Below the pieces are notes generated by a model, which was not told the origin of the DNA, ran no database searches, and was given only the letters and a program-made list of their open reading frames with translations. From NCBI RefSeq assembly GCF_013450295.1, contig NZ_SKBR01000001.1, positions 2,481,001 through 2,545,000 on the forward strand: a stretch of DNA of 64,000 nucleotides, given 5' to 3'. This stretch comes from Streptomyces sp. AJS327. Lineage in GTDB: Bacteria > Actinomycetota > Actinomycetes > Streptomycetales > Streptomycetaceae. The position numbers and the translations under genes are program-made. Shown here one piece after another: positions 44,353 through 53,758 of the stretch. Within the stretch, counting starts at the first letter, position 1. Every line of letters begins with the position of its first letter.

Positions 44353-45438
44353 ATGACTGACGTGGCGAACCACACCGCGCCCGCCGACCCCCCGATGACG
44401 GAGCCAGAGCACCTGCGCGCCATCCTGCGCTGGCACTTCGACCCCGACACCGGTTCCCCGTTCTGGCTGCGGAAGGCCCCGGACCTGGGCTTCGATCCGC
44501 TCACCGCCGTCTCCGGCGTCGAGGACCTGCGCCGGTTCCCCGACATCAGCGACGAGCTGCGCACCGTCCCCGTCGAGGACCTGATCCCGCGGGGCGGCGC
44601 GGGCGGCAGCTTCGACGTCTTCGAGTCGGGCGGCACGGTCGGCGCTCCCAAGCGGGTGATCGACAGCTCCGCGCGCACCCGGAACGTGGACTGGGTGAGC
44701 GAGGTGCTCGCCGAGCACGGCTTCCCTGACCGGGGACACTGGCTGCACGTCGGCCCCACCGGGCCACACGTGGTGGGCCGTTCCATCCGGCGGCTGGCGC
44801 ACCTGCGCGGCGCCATGTGCTTCACCCTGGACTTCGACCCCCGCTGGGTGAAGCGGCTGATCGGCGCCGGGCGGGTGGAACTGGCCAGCGAGTACCGGGA
44901 CTACCTGCTCGACCAGATGGAACTCGTCGTCGGCACGCAGGACATCGCGGTGCTGTTCATCACCCCGCCCGTCCTGGAGGCCGTCTGCGCGCGCCCCGGC
45001 CTGTACGAGAAGCTCGCCCGCTCGCTGCGGGCCATCCTGTGGGCCGGTACCAGCATCAGCCCCGAGTCGCTGCGGCAGATCGAGGAGACCTTCTTCCCCG
45101 ACGCCACGGTCGCGGCCATCTACGGCAACACCCTGATGGGCATCGCCCCGCAGCGGCCCCGCGCCGCGGACGACCCCCACCCGTGCGTCTTCCGGCCCTA
45201 CCACCCGCAGTCGATCGTCGAGTTGGTCGACCCCGGCACCGGGAACGCCGTCGCGTACGGGGAGCGCGGCCAGGTCCGCATCCACCAGCTCAGCAGCGAC
45301 CTCTTCCTGCCCAACATGCTGGAGCGTGACACCGCGATCCGGGTGCCCCCGGCGAAGGGCGACGACGTCGACGGACTCGCCGACGTCGCGCCGCCCCGTA
45401 CCCCCGACGCTCCGGCCGCGATCGAGGGGGTCTACTGA
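44353..45438 (+). CDS. GriC/EhpF-like adenylate-forming enzyme (N-domain only)
   Basis: 361 aa, about the length of EhpF-type enzymes: an ANL-superfamily adenylating domain without the mobile C-terminal domain. The phosphate loop is ESGGTVGAPKR (near residue 92) and the A5-like site AIYGNTLMG (near 255). GriC of grixazone and EhpF of phenazine pathways act with an aldehyde-dehydrogenase-type partner to reduce an aryl acid to an aldehyde by way of an acyl adenylate. The next gene, which overlaps its stop by 1 nt, is such a partner, which strongly supports the call. Distinct from the phenylacetate-CoA ligase relatives by lacking the C-terminal lid. Confidence 0.75.
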   Translation: MTDVANHTAPADPPMTEPEHLRAILRWHFDPDTGSPFWLRKAPDLGFDPLTAVSGVEDLRRFPDISDELRTVPVEDLIPRGGAGGSFDVFESGGTVGAPKRVIDSSARTRNVDWVSEVLAEHGFPDRGHWLHVGPTGPHVVGRSIRRLAHLRGAMCFTLDFDPRWVKRLIGAGRVELASEYRDYLLDQMELVVGTQDIAVLFITPPVLEAVCARPGLYEKLARSLRAILWAGTSISPESLRQIEETFFPDATVAAIYGNTLMGIAPQRPRAADDPHPCVFRPYHPQSIVELVDPGTGNAVAYGERGQVRIHQLSSDLFLPNMLERDTAIRVPPAKGDDVDGLADVAPPRTPDAPAAIEGVY

Positions 45439-46814
45439 TGGCCGCCACTCCGCCCGCGATCAACCCCGTGCTCGGCGGCCAAGCCGTCGACAGCCGCGAC
45501 CGGACCGAACTGACCGCGGTGGACGGCACGGTGCTCGCCTCCGTCGGCCTCGCCCCGAAGCTCCTCGTCCAGGCGGCCGTACGCCGACTGCGGGCAGCGG
45601 CGGACGGATCCCGCCCCGCGCCCGAGCTGTTCGCCACGGCGGGCGAGCTGTTCGCCTCGGCCGAACTCGACGGCGAGTCCCCCGATGAGTACCGCCGGCG
45701 GGTCACCCTCGCCACCGGCACACCGGGACCGGCCATCACCCGCGCCATCCGCGGCATCCGCGACCAGCTCAACGTGATCGAACGCGTCAACCGGGCCGAG
45801 TACCCCGCGCCCTTCGAGGCCCCCGGCCACCGCACCCTGTGGGTGCCGCGCGGTCCTCTCCTCGCCGCGATCGTGCCCAACAACCACCCCGAACCCAACG
45901 TCACCTGGGTCCGCGCCCTCGCGATGGGCCTCGCCGTCCTGGTCCGCCCCGGCACCAAGGACCCGTTCACACCGAGCCGGCTGACCGCGGCGCTGCTGGC
46001 CGCCGGTCTGGCCCCGGACAAGCTGGCCTTCCTGCCCGCCGACCATCAGGCCGGTGACCACCTGCTCGACCAGGCCGACCTGGGCCTGGTATACGGAGGT
46101 CCCGCCGCCGCGGAACGGTACGCCCGGCGCGGGGACGTCCTCGTGCGTGGCCCCGGCCGCAGCAAGGCGCTGGTGGGAGCCGGAGCCGAGGACGACAAGG
46201 AGCTGCTCGACGACCTCGTCCGCTGGGCCTCCGACGACGGCGGGGTGCGGTGCAACAACATCTCGCTGGTCCTCACCAGCGGACCGGTCCGGCCGCTCGC
46301 CGACGCGCTCGCCGAGCGGCTGGCCGACCTCCCAGTCCTCCCCGTCCTGGACGAACGCGCCACGCTGCCCGCCGTCAGCGTGGAGACCGGTGAGGCCATG
46401 GCGGGTCACCTCGCCGGTCTCACGGCCGACGCCGTCGACCACAGCGGCCACCGCTACGGCGGCGCGCCGCTCGCCGACCCGGGCGACGGCACCCGGGTCA
46501 TGCGTCCCCTGGTGGTCTCCACCGACCGGGCGGACGCCCCGGTCGCCGGGACGGAGCTGGGCTTCCCCTTCGTCGTCGTGGCCCCCTGGCAACCGGCCGA
46601 CGGTGTCCGTCCGTTGCGGGACTCCCTCGTCGTCAGCCTGCCCGGCGAGCACGCCGGTCTCGCGGACGAGGCGCTGCGGGAGCCGTCGGTGCGCAAGGTC
46701 GTCACGGGCCGCACCACCCCCTGGGCCGGGGTTCCCGAGACGCCGCACGACGGCAGCCTCGCCCAGTTCCTGCTCGAACCCAAGGGCCTGGTCACCTCCG
46801 AGAACCCGGACTGA
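45438..46814 (+). CDS. GriD/EhpG-like acyl reductase (aldehyde dehydrogenase superfamily)
   Basis: 458 aa. Aldehyde-dehydrogenase/LuxC-like fold with VPRGPLLAAIVPNNHPEPNVTW near residue 130 and the catalytic cysteine C272 in GVRCNNISLVLTSG. In GriD/EhpG and LuxC-type reductases this cysteine receives the acyl group from an adenylate or thioester and NAD(P)H reduces it to an aldehyde. Starts with the upstream stop by 1 nt overlap, so stoichiometric co-production with the ANL enzyme is expected. Predicted reaction: aromatic acid to aldehyde. Confidence 0.75.
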   Translation: MAATPPAINPVLGGQAVDSRDRTELTAVDGTVLASVGLAPKLLVQAAVRRLRAAADGSRPAPELFATAGELFASAELDGESPDEYRRRVTLATGTPGPAITRAIRGIRDQLNVIERVNRAEYPAPFEAPGHRTLWVPRGPLLAAIVPNNHPEPNVTWVRALAMGLAVLVRPGTKDPFTPSRLTAALLAAGLAPDKLAFLPADHQAGDHLLDQADLGLVYGGPAAAERYARRGDVLVRGPGRSKALVGAGAEDDKELLDDLVRWASDDGGVRCNNISLVLTSGPVRPLADALAERLADLPVLPVLDERATLPAVSVETGEAMAGHLAGLTADAVDHSGHRYGGAPLADPGDGTRVMRPLVVSTDRADAPVAGTELGFPFVVVAPWQPADGVRPLRDSLVVSLPGEHAGLADEALREPSVRKVVTGRTTPWAGVPETPHDGSLAQFLLEPKGLVTSENPD

Positions 46815-46868
46815 CCGGTCCACCGCGTCACCGACCCCGAGCCCCTCCATGCCCCACCGACGGGAGTG

Positions 46869-48260
46869 ATGAGCTTGCGCATCGCCCACCCCACGCCGGC
46901 CCCTCCAGCACCGGCCCCTCCAGCACCGGCCCCTCCAGCACCCGCCGCGCCTCCGCCGCCGGTCACCGAGTGGCGCAACCTCCCGGCGGAGCAACAGCCC
47001 CCGTGGCCGGACCTCGACGCGGTCGTGCAGGTCCAGGACCAGCTGGCCCTGGCCTCCGCGCTGACCTCGCCGGCCGACGTACGCCGCCTCGGCTCCGCCC
47101 TCGTCCACGTCGGCGCGGCCCGCGCGTTCCTGCTCCAGGCCGGTGACTGCGCCGAACCGGTGGGCGCCGCCGGACTCACCGCCGTACGCGGGAAGCACCG
47201 CGTCATCGGGGAGATGGCCGAGCTGATCAGCAGCCACTGCGACCTGCCCACCGTCACCGTCGGCCGCATCGCGGGCCAGCACGCCAAGCCCCGCTCGCAG
47301 TCCGAGGAGACCGTCGACGGACAGGTCCTGCCGGTCTACCGCGGCGACATGGTCAACGCGCACACACCCGAGGCGGCCGCCCGGGTCCCCGACCCCTGGC
47401 GCATGCTGACGGCCTACACCACCGCCCGAGCGGTGCTCAACGAACTCCATCTGCTCGCCCACGAACGGGCGTCCGCGCTGCACCGCTGGCACACCGCCGA
47501 CGTACGGGACCTGCCCCTGCGCGCCTGGGACGGAAGCCTGCGCTCCGTGCTGCCCGACTACGGCCAGACCAGCAGGCACGACGGCGGGTGGCGGCACACC
47601 GGCCTGTGGACGAGCCACGAGGCGCTGGTCCTCGACTACGAGCAGGGACTGGTGCGCCGGGACGCGCACACCGGGGAGCACTACCTGCTCTCCACCCACC
47701 TGCCGTGGATCGGGGAGCGGACCCGCCGGGCCGACGGCGCGCACGTCGCGTTCCTCACGGCGGTCGCCAACCCGGTCGCCTGCAAGGTCGGCCCCCGCAC
47801 CAGCCCGGAGGCGCTCACCCAGCTCTGCGCCCGGCTCGATCCGCACCGCCGACCGGGACGGCTGACCCTCATCGGGCGCTTCGGCGCCGGCCAGGTGCGC
47901 GAGTCACTTCCGGTCCTGAGCGAGGCGGTCCGCGCCGCGGGCCACGAGGTGGTGTGGGCCTGCGACCCCATGCACGGCAACACCGTCACGACGGCGGACG
48001 GGTTCAAGACCCGGCACATGAGCGCCGTGCTCGACGAGATCACCGGATTCTTCGAGGTGATGTACGGGTCGGGCCAGTGGCCCGGCGGCGTCCACCTGGA
48101 GATCGCGGGCGACCACGTCACCGAGTGCCTCGACGCCGACGGCCCGCGGAACGAGGCCGGTCTCGGCCGTGCCTACCGCACGCTCTGCGACCCACGCCTC
48201 AACGACCGCCAGGCGCTCCTGGCCGCCCAGACGGTCTCCGAACTGATCGTCAAGGGCTGA
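46869..48260 (+). CDS. Class II DAHP synthase (AroF/PhzC type)
   Basis: About 463 aa. Class II DAHP synthase motifs: LQAGDCAEP (metal-binding Cys near residue 95), GRIAGQHAKPRS, KVGPRTSPE, VWACDPMHGNT and HLEIAGDHVTEC. It condenses PEP and erythrose-4-phosphate, the entry step to the shikimate pathway; pathway-specific copies such as PhzC escape feedback control. The N-terminal 30 residues are Pro/Ala-rich from a 15-bp tandem repeat. Start uncertain among GTG 46866, ATG 46869 and TTG 46875, the last with better GGGAG spacing. Confidence 0.92.
   Translation: MSLRIAHPTPAPPAPAPPAPAPPAPAAPPPPVTEWRNLPAEQQPPWPDLDAVVQVQDQLALASALTSPADVRRLGSALVHVGAARAFLLQAGDCAEPVGAAGLTAVRGKHRVIGEMAELISSHCDLPTVTVGRIAGQHAKPRSQSEETVDGQVLPVYRGDMVNAHTPEAAARVPDPWRMLTAYTTARAVLNELHLLAHERASALHRWHTADVRDLPLRAWDGSLRSVLPDYGQTSRHDGGWRHTGLWTSHEALVLDYEQGLVRRDAHTGEHYLLSTHLPWIGERTRRADGAHVAFLTAVANPVACKVGPRTSPEALTQLCARLDPHRRPGRLTLIGRFGAGQVRESLPVLSEAVRAAGHEVVWACDPMHGNTVTTADGFKTRHMSAVLDEITGFFEVMYGSGQWPGGVHLEIAGDHVTECLDADGPRNEAGLGRAYRTLCDPRLNDRQALLAAQTVSELIVKG
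46896..46940 (+). repeat. Three tandem 15-bp repeats in the DAHP synthase gene
   Basis: CCGGCCCCTCCAGCA occurs three times back to back and encodes APPAP-type repeats at the protein N-terminus. This looks like slipped-strand expansion in a disordered leader and could vary between strains. Confidence 0.8.
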
Positions 48261-48306
48261 CCCGCCCCGCAGCTCGCGCAACACCGCGTCCCGGGAAGGC
48301 AGTGCG

Positions 48307-50421
48307 ATGAGAACCCTGTTGATCGACAACTACGACTCGTACACGTACAACCTGTACCAGCTGATAGCGGAGGTCAACGGAGCCGAACCGGTCGTCGTCA
48401 CCAACGACGCGCCGGACGCCGCCGACATCGACCTCACGGCCTTCGACAACGTCGTCATCTCGCCCGGACCGGGACACCCCGCCCGCCCCCGCGACTTCGG
48501 CGTCTCCGCGCGGATACTGGAGGCCGCGCGGATCCCCGTGCTCGGGGTCTGCCTCGGGCACCAGGGCATCGGCCTGGGGGAGGGCGCCGACGTGGTGCCC
48601 GCCCCCGAGCCGCGGCACGGCTACCTCAGCCGGATCACCCACGACGAACGGGACGTCTTCGCCGGGCTCCCGCAGGACTTCACCGCGGTCCGCTACCACT
48701 CGCTGAGCGTGGCCACGCCCCTCCCGGACACCCTGGAGGCGACCGCCTGGTCGGAAGACGGCGTGATCATGGGGCTGCGGCACCGTGTCCGCCCCCTCTG
48801 GGGCGTGCAGTTCCACCCCGAGTCCGTCTCCACCGAACACGGGCGCCGGATGCTGGACAACTTCCGCACGCTCACCCTCGACCACCAGCGGCGCCACCCC
48901 TCCGCCCGTGCCGCGGCGCGCACCCCCGTGGCGCGACCCGGCCCCACCGCCCCCGCGCGCCGGAGCCTGCCGCCCGACGGACCCGCCGCGGGCTTCAAGG
49001 TGCACGTCCGCACCCTGGAGACCGCCGCCGACACCGAGGCCGCCTTCACCCGCCTGTACGGCGACTCCCCGGTACCCGCCTACTGGCTGGACAGCGCCCA
49101 CGTCGAACCGGGCCGCTCCCGCTTCTCCTACCTGGGCGACGCCTCGGGCCCGCTCGCCGAGACCGTCCGCTACCGGTCCCACGAGAGCGGGGTGGAGGTG
49201 ACGGGGAGCGACGGACGGGTGCGGCGCGTCCCGGGCACCGTGTTCGACTACCTCCAGGGGCAGTTGAGCCGCCGACGCCTGGACGTGCCCGGCCTGCCCT
49301 TCGACTTCACCTGCGGCTACGTCGGGTACTTCGGCTACGAGCTGAAGGGCGACCTCGGCTCGGCCAACACCCACACCTCACCGGCGCCGGACGCGGTCTG
49401 GATCTTCGCCGACCGGGTCATCGTCGTCGACCACCAGGAGGGCAGCACCTACCTGCTCGCCCTCAGCGACCTGCGCGCCGGAACCGAGGCCGCGGCCGTC
49501 CGCTGGCTCGACACGACGGCGGCGACGCTCCTGTCGCTCCGCCCGGCCGAGCCCGTCGAGATCGGTGAGGGCGTCGACGCCGAGTCCTGGCTCACCCTCG
49601 GCCGCGCCGCCTACCGCTCCCGCATCGAGGAGATCGACCGCAACCTGCGGGCGGGGGAGAGCTACGAGGTGTGCCTCACCACCGGCGCGTGGCTGCCCGC
49701 CGAGGACATCGACGGCTACACCTACTACCGCGCCCTGCGCCGGGCCAACCCCGCCCCGTACGCGTCCTACCTGCGACTGGGCGAAGTCGAGATCGCCAGC
49801 TCCTCGCCGGAGCGGTTCCTCAGCATCGACAGGTCCGGCGTCGCCGAGACCAAGCCGATCAAGGGGACGGTGCCGCGCGGCGCGACCCCGGCGGAGGACG
49901 AGGCGCTGCGCTCCTCACTGACGACCAGCGCGAAGACCCGCGCCGAGAACCTCATGATCGTGGACCTGCTCCGCAACGACCTGGGGCGGGTGTGCGAGGT
50001 GGGCAGCGTCCACGTGCCCCGGCTGATGGTCACCGAGAGCTACACCACCGTCCACCAGCTGGTGTCCACCGTCCGGGGCCGGGTCCGCGCCGGGTTCGAC
50101 GCCATCGACGTGGTACGCGCCTGCTTCCCCGGCGGCTCGATGACCGGCGCTCCCAAACTCCGCACGATGGAGATCATCGACGCGCTGGAGACCGAGGCCC
50201 GCGGGGTCTACTCCGGCTCCATCGGCCTGCTGTCCACCAACGGGACCGCCGACCTGAACATCGTCATCCGCACCGCCGTCCGGGTCGGGGACCGGTGGCG
50301 GGTGGGAGCCGGCGGAGCGATCGTCCTCGACTCCGACGCCGACGAGGAGTTCGACGAGATGGTCCTCAAGGCCACCGCCCCGTTGCGCGCCTTCCGCCAG
50401 CGGAAGCCCACCCCGGCGTGA
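48307..50421 (+). CDS. pabAB: Fused aminodeoxychorismate synthase
   Basis: 704 aa. Residues 1-200 are a class I glutamine amidotransferase (FDNVVISPGPGHP, catalytic C82 in GVCLGHQ, FHPES with H170/E172). After a Pro/Arg linker, residues 230-700 are a chorismate-binding domain with the PIKGT motif (K519), which in PabB attacks chorismate to make 4-amino-4-deoxychorismate; anthranilate/PhzE-type synthases have A in this position. The amidotransferase-first order is the actinomycete PabAB order, not PhzE. With the PabC-like gene at 55 kb it makes p-aminobenzoate for the pathway. Confidence 0.95.
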   Translation: MRTLLIDNYDSYTYNLYQLIAEVNGAEPVVVTNDAPDAADIDLTAFDNVVISPGPGHPARPRDFGVSARILEAARIPVLGVCLGHQGIGLGEGADVVPAPEPRHGYLSRITHDERDVFAGLPQDFTAVRYHSLSVATPLPDTLEATAWSEDGVIMGLRHRVRPLWGVQFHPESVSTEHGRRMLDNFRTLTLDHQRRHPSARAAARTPVARPGPTAPARRSLPPDGPAAGFKVHVRTLETAADTEAAFTRLYGDSPVPAYWLDSAHVEPGRSRFSYLGDASGPLAETVRYRSHESGVEVTGSDGRVRRVPGTVFDYLQGQLSRRRLDVPGLPFDFTCGYVGYFGYELKGDLGSANTHTSPAPDAVWIFADRVIVVDHQEGSTYLLALSDLRAGTEAAAVRWLDTTAATLLSLRPAEPVEIGEGVDAESWLTLGRAAYRSRIEEIDRNLRAGESYEVCLTTGAWLPAEDIDGYTYYRALRRANPAPYASYLRLGEVEIASSSPERFLSIDRSGVAETKPIKGTVPRGATPAEDEALRSSLTTSAKTRAENLMIVDLLRNDLGRVCEVGSVHVPRLMVTESYTTVHQLVSTVRGRVRAGFDAIDVVRACFPGGSMTGAPKLRTMEIIDALETEARGVYSGSIGLLSTNGTADLNIVIRTAVRVGDRWRVGAGGAIVLDSDADEEFDEMVLKATAPLRAFRQRKPTPA

Positions 50422-50515
50422 CCGCCCGCCACCGGCCCGGCGGACCACCACCGACCGCGGCGCACCCCCGCGAACCCGGGGACCGACACCCACCGACGAC
50501 GGGAGCCCACCGCCC

Positions 50516-51988
50516 ATGAACGTCGCAGCAGCGCTGGAGGCCGCCACCGCGGAACGCGGCTGGACCGACCGTCCGGCCTTCCACGAGGCGGACCGGACGG
50601 TCACCCACGGGCGGGTGCACGACCTCTCCGCCCGCGCCGCCACGCTACTCGCCGAGCACGGGGTCACCGCGGGCCGCGGCGTCCTCATCGCGCTGCCCGA
50701 CGGCATCGCGTGGGTCGTCGCGTTCCTCGCCACCGCCCGGCTCGGCGCTGTCGCCGTCCTCGCCAACCCCGGCCTGACCGCCGAACGGCACCAGTACCTC
50801 GCGAAGGACAGCGGCGCCCACCTCGTCCTCGCCGAGGACACGCTGGCCGGCCACTTCCCGGACGCGCCCCGGCTGACGGGGGAGCGGCTGCTGGCCTCCG
50901 CCGCCACCCGCGCCCCCGCCCCGGCGGCCCCGGCCTCAGCCGACCAGCCGCTGTACCTCCAGTACACCTCTGGAACGACCGGTCTACCGAAGGGAGTTGT
51001 CCACCGCCACGCCGACCTGGAGCTGTACCAGACGGGCGCGGGCGCCCAGGTCCTCGGCTTCGGCGCGGAGGACGTCGCGCTCTCCGTCTCGAAGCTGTTC
51101 TTCGCCTACGGGCTGGGGAACTCCCTGGCCTTCCCGCTCTGGTCCGGTGGCGCCGCGGTCCTGGAGCCGGAACCGCCCAAGCCCGCCCGGATCGCCGCCC
51201 TCGCCGCCCGGCACCGGGTCACCTACCTGTTCGCCGTCCCCTCCGCCTACGCCAACATCCTCGCGGAGACCGACGCCGCCGACTTCGCCAGCGTTCGCGC
51301 GGCCGTCTCCGCCGGGGAGCGCCTGACGGACGACCTCCGCGAGCGCGCCACCGCCTTCCTCGGTGCGCCCCTCTACGACCAGCTCGGCTCCACCGAGGCC
51401 GGGCACGCCATCGCCACCAACGGCGTGGCCTTCCACGCCCCCGGCACCGTGGGCCGCCCGGCCCCCGGCTTCGAGGCGGAGATCCGGGACCGTGCCGGGC
51501 GGCCCGTACCGGACGGTTCGGTGGGGGAGCTGTGGGTGCGCGGCCCCACGGTCACCCGCGGATACCACGGGCTGCCCGAGGAGTCCGCCCGCACCCTGGT
51601 GGACGGCTGGCTGTGCACCCGCGACCGCGCCGTGCGCCACCCCGACGGCAGCCTGACCCCGTGCGGACGCACCGACGACCTGGAGATGGTCGGCGGCATC
51701 ACCTTCTCCCCGCTGGAGGTGGAGCGCGTGCTGGCACGTCACCCGGCGGTCCACGACATCGCGGTCGCCTGCCTCCGCGACGAGCGCGGCGCCTCCAAAC
51801 TCCGTGCCTACGTGGTCCCCCGCCAGGACGGCACCGACCCGGTGGCGCTGGAGGCGGAACTCCTCGCTCTCGCCCGGACCCACCTGGAGCCCTACAAGGT
51901 GCCGCGCTCCGTACGGGTCACCCCGGTCCTGCCCCGAACCGCCACGGGAAAGCTCCAGCGCTTCCTCGTCCGCCACGGCAGCTGGTGA
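50516..51988 (+). CDS. Benzoate-CoA ligase-like adenylate-forming enzyme
   Basis: 490 aa. P-loop YTSGTTGLPKG (about residue 150), A5-like DQLGSTEAGHAIA, A7/A8 (WLCTRDRAVRHPDGS, GRTDDLEMVGG) and the C-terminal PRTATGKLQRF with catalytic lysine are all present, so it is a complete enzyme. The GFGAEDVALSVSKLFFAYGLGNS region is characteristic of benzoate/4-hydroxybenzoate-CoA ligases. It probably activates p-aminobenzoate or a hydroxylated derivative to a CoA or carrier thioester; no carrier protein is encoded in this cluster. Confidence 0.85.
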   Translation: MNVAAALEAATAERGWTDRPAFHEADRTVTHGRVHDLSARAATLLAEHGVTAGRGVLIALPDGIAWVVAFLATARLGAVAVLANPGLTAERHQYLAKDSGAHLVLAEDTLAGHFPDAPRLTGERLLASAATRAPAPAAPASADQPLYLQYTSGTTGLPKGVVHRHADLELYQTGAGAQVLGFGAEDVALSVSKLFFAYGLGNSLAFPLWSGGAAVLEPEPPKPARIAALAARHRVTYLFAVPSAYANILAETDAADFASVRAAVSAGERLTDDLRERATAFLGAPLYDQLGSTEAGHAIATNGVAFHAPGTVGRPAPGFEAEIRDRAGRPVPDGSVGELWVRGPTVTRGYHGLPEESARTLVDGWLCTRDRAVRHPDGSLTPCGRTDDLEMVGGITFSPLEVERVLARHPAVHDIAVACLRDERGASKLRAYVVPRQDGTDPVALEAELLALARTHLEPYKVPRSVRVTPVLPRTATGKLQRFLVRHGSW

Positions 51989-52027
51989 CCCCGGCCCCCG
52001 TCCACCCGCCCAGAAAGTGGTCTCACC

Positions 52028-53725
52028 ATGCTCTCTGCGTTCCCGACCGCCCGTCAGCTCCCCCTGCTCCGCCGGATCCTCAAGCCCGCCGCGTCGCCCG
52101 GGAGTTCCGGGCCAGCGCCGGAGAAGGCCTTCTACCTCGGACTGCTGTGGGAGCGGGCCGCCGCTACCCACCCCGCGGTGCCGGTCACCCTCGACCAGCC
52201 GCTCTCCACCTTCCCCGACCGGGGAACCGCCTTCACCTACGCCTCCCTCGCCGACGTGGTCGACGACCTCTCCGCCCGGCTGTGGGAGACCGGCGTCCGG
52301 CCCAGTGAACGCGTCGCCGTCCACAAGACCGACAACTTCGACATCTCGCTGCTGGCCAGCGCGGTCGCCCGGATCGGCGCCGTGCCCGTCATGATCTCCT
52401 CCGTCCTCCCCGGCGAGATCGTCAGCGAACTGCTGACCCGGCTGGACAAGCCCTGGCTGATCACCGACGCCGCCAAGCTGACCGGGCCGCTGGACGGCGT
52501 GCCCGTCCGCGACCTCACCCACGAGACGCTGCTCGCCGGGACCGAGCCACACGCCGAACTGCGGCTGCTCGCCGAGCTGAACGGGCTGCCCCGCCGCCCC
52601 GCGGTGCGGATGCACCCCTCACAACCCGCCCTGATCACCCACACCTCGGGCACCACGGGCGTCTCCAAGCTGATGGTCCACAACGCGACGGCGCTCCACC
52701 ACCGGCTGCTGCCCCAGCAGGTCATCGCCTGGCCCATCCGGAAGAAGGAGACGGTGGCGCTGTGCATGTCCTTCGTGCACTCCCGCTTCTTCCACTCCCT
52801 GGGCGTCTTCCTGAACTACGGCAACCCGCTCGTCATCCTCAACGACCCGGCGCCGGAACGGATCGCGCCGATATTCGTCCGGCACCGCCCCGGCCTCGTC
52901 GAGACGCACCCGAACAACTTCATCCAGTGGGAGGACCTGGCCGACGCGCCGGGCGCCCCCCTCTCCAGCGTCCGCTACTACAGCAGCACCTTCGACGCCA
53001 TCCACCCCCGCACCATCCAGCGGCTGCTCAGGGCGTCCGCCCGCCCGCGCCCGCTGCTCGTCCAGCTGTACGGGCAGAGCGAGACCGGGCCCATCTCCGG
53101 AGCCTGGTACACCAGGAAGAGCGCGGCGCGGAACGACGGCCGGGACGTCGGCTACGTCCTGCCCGGCTTCATCCGGCTGCGGGTGGTCGACGACAGCGGC
53201 CGGCCGGTGCGCCGGGGCGAGCCGGGCCACCTCGAACTCCGCGGCCGCGGGCGGGTGATGACCTATCTCGGCGAGCACGAGCGCTACCTCGACAACATCC
53301 ACGACGGCTGGTGGCGCCTCGGTGACATGGGCTCCCTCGGCCGCTTCCGCAGGCTCCACCTCATCGACCGTGAGATCGACCAGATCGGCGACATCGACAG
53401 CAACCTGGAACTGGAGGACGTCCTCCTCTCCCGCCTGGAGGAACTCCTTGAGGTCATCATCGTGACCAGCCCCGAGGGGGAGCCGGTCCCGGTCGTCTGC
53501 ACCCGGGGGGACGCCCCGCTCGACCCCGAGCGCTGGGCCCGCGCCACCTCCGGTCTGCCCCCGCTCGCCGCCCCCCTGCACTGGCCGTTCACCGAGGTGC
53601 CCCGTACCTCGACCTGGAAGGTACAGCGGGTGGAGATCGCCAGGATGCTGCGCGAGAATCCCGACACCCCCGAGGTCCGCGAGGTCCCGGAGAACAGCGT
53701 GCCCTCCACGGGCGCCTCCGACTGA
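52028..53725 (+). CDS. Class I adenylate-forming enzyme (ANL superfamily)
   Basis: 565 aa. P-loop HTSGTTGVSKLM near residue 213, A5-like QLYGQSETGPIS near 355, a GELELRGRGRVMTYL-type segment, RLGDMG (A7) and a C-terminal TWKVQRVEIARML with the expected lysine. More divergent than the preceding ligase, and the phosphate-loop KLM replaces the usual PKG. The substrate is unknown; it may activate a second acid or couple an amine. It is translationally close to the preceding gene (40 nt). Confidence 0.8.
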   Translation: MLSAFPTARQLPLLRRILKPAASPGSSGPAPEKAFYLGLLWERAAATHPAVPVTLDQPLSTFPDRGTAFTYASLADVVDDLSARLWETGVRPSERVAVHKTDNFDISLLASAVARIGAVPVMISSVLPGEIVSELLTRLDKPWLITDAAKLTGPLDGVPVRDLTHETLLAGTEPHAELRLLAELNGLPRRPAVRMHPSQPALITHTSGTTGVSKLMVHNATALHHRLLPQQVIAWPIRKKETVALCMSFVHSRFFHSLGVFLNYGNPLVILNDPAPERIAPIFVRHRPGLVETHPNNFIQWEDLADAPGAPLSSVRYYSSTFDAIHPRTIQRLLRASARPRPLLVQLYGQSETGPISGAWYTRKSAARNDGRDVGYVLPGFIRLRVVDDSGRPVRRGEPGHLELRGRGRVMTYLGEHERYLDNIHDGWWRLGDMGSLGRFRRLHLIDREIDQIGDIDSNLELEDVLLSRLEELLEVIIVTSPEGEPVPVVCTRGDAPLDPERWARATSGLPPLAAPLHWPFTEVPRTSTWKVQRVEIARMLRENPDTPEVREVPENSVPSTGASD

Positions 53726-53758
53726 CGAGCTGTTCGGACGAGCCCGAGGAGAACCGTC

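Noticed and set aside
46896..46940. CRISPR-like repeats
   Set aside because: Short tandem repeats without spacers inside a coding sequence.
48307..50421. PhzE-type or anthranilate synthase
   Set aside because: The amidotransferase comes first and the chorismate domain has PIKGT (Lys), both typical of PabAB rather than PhzE/TrpE.
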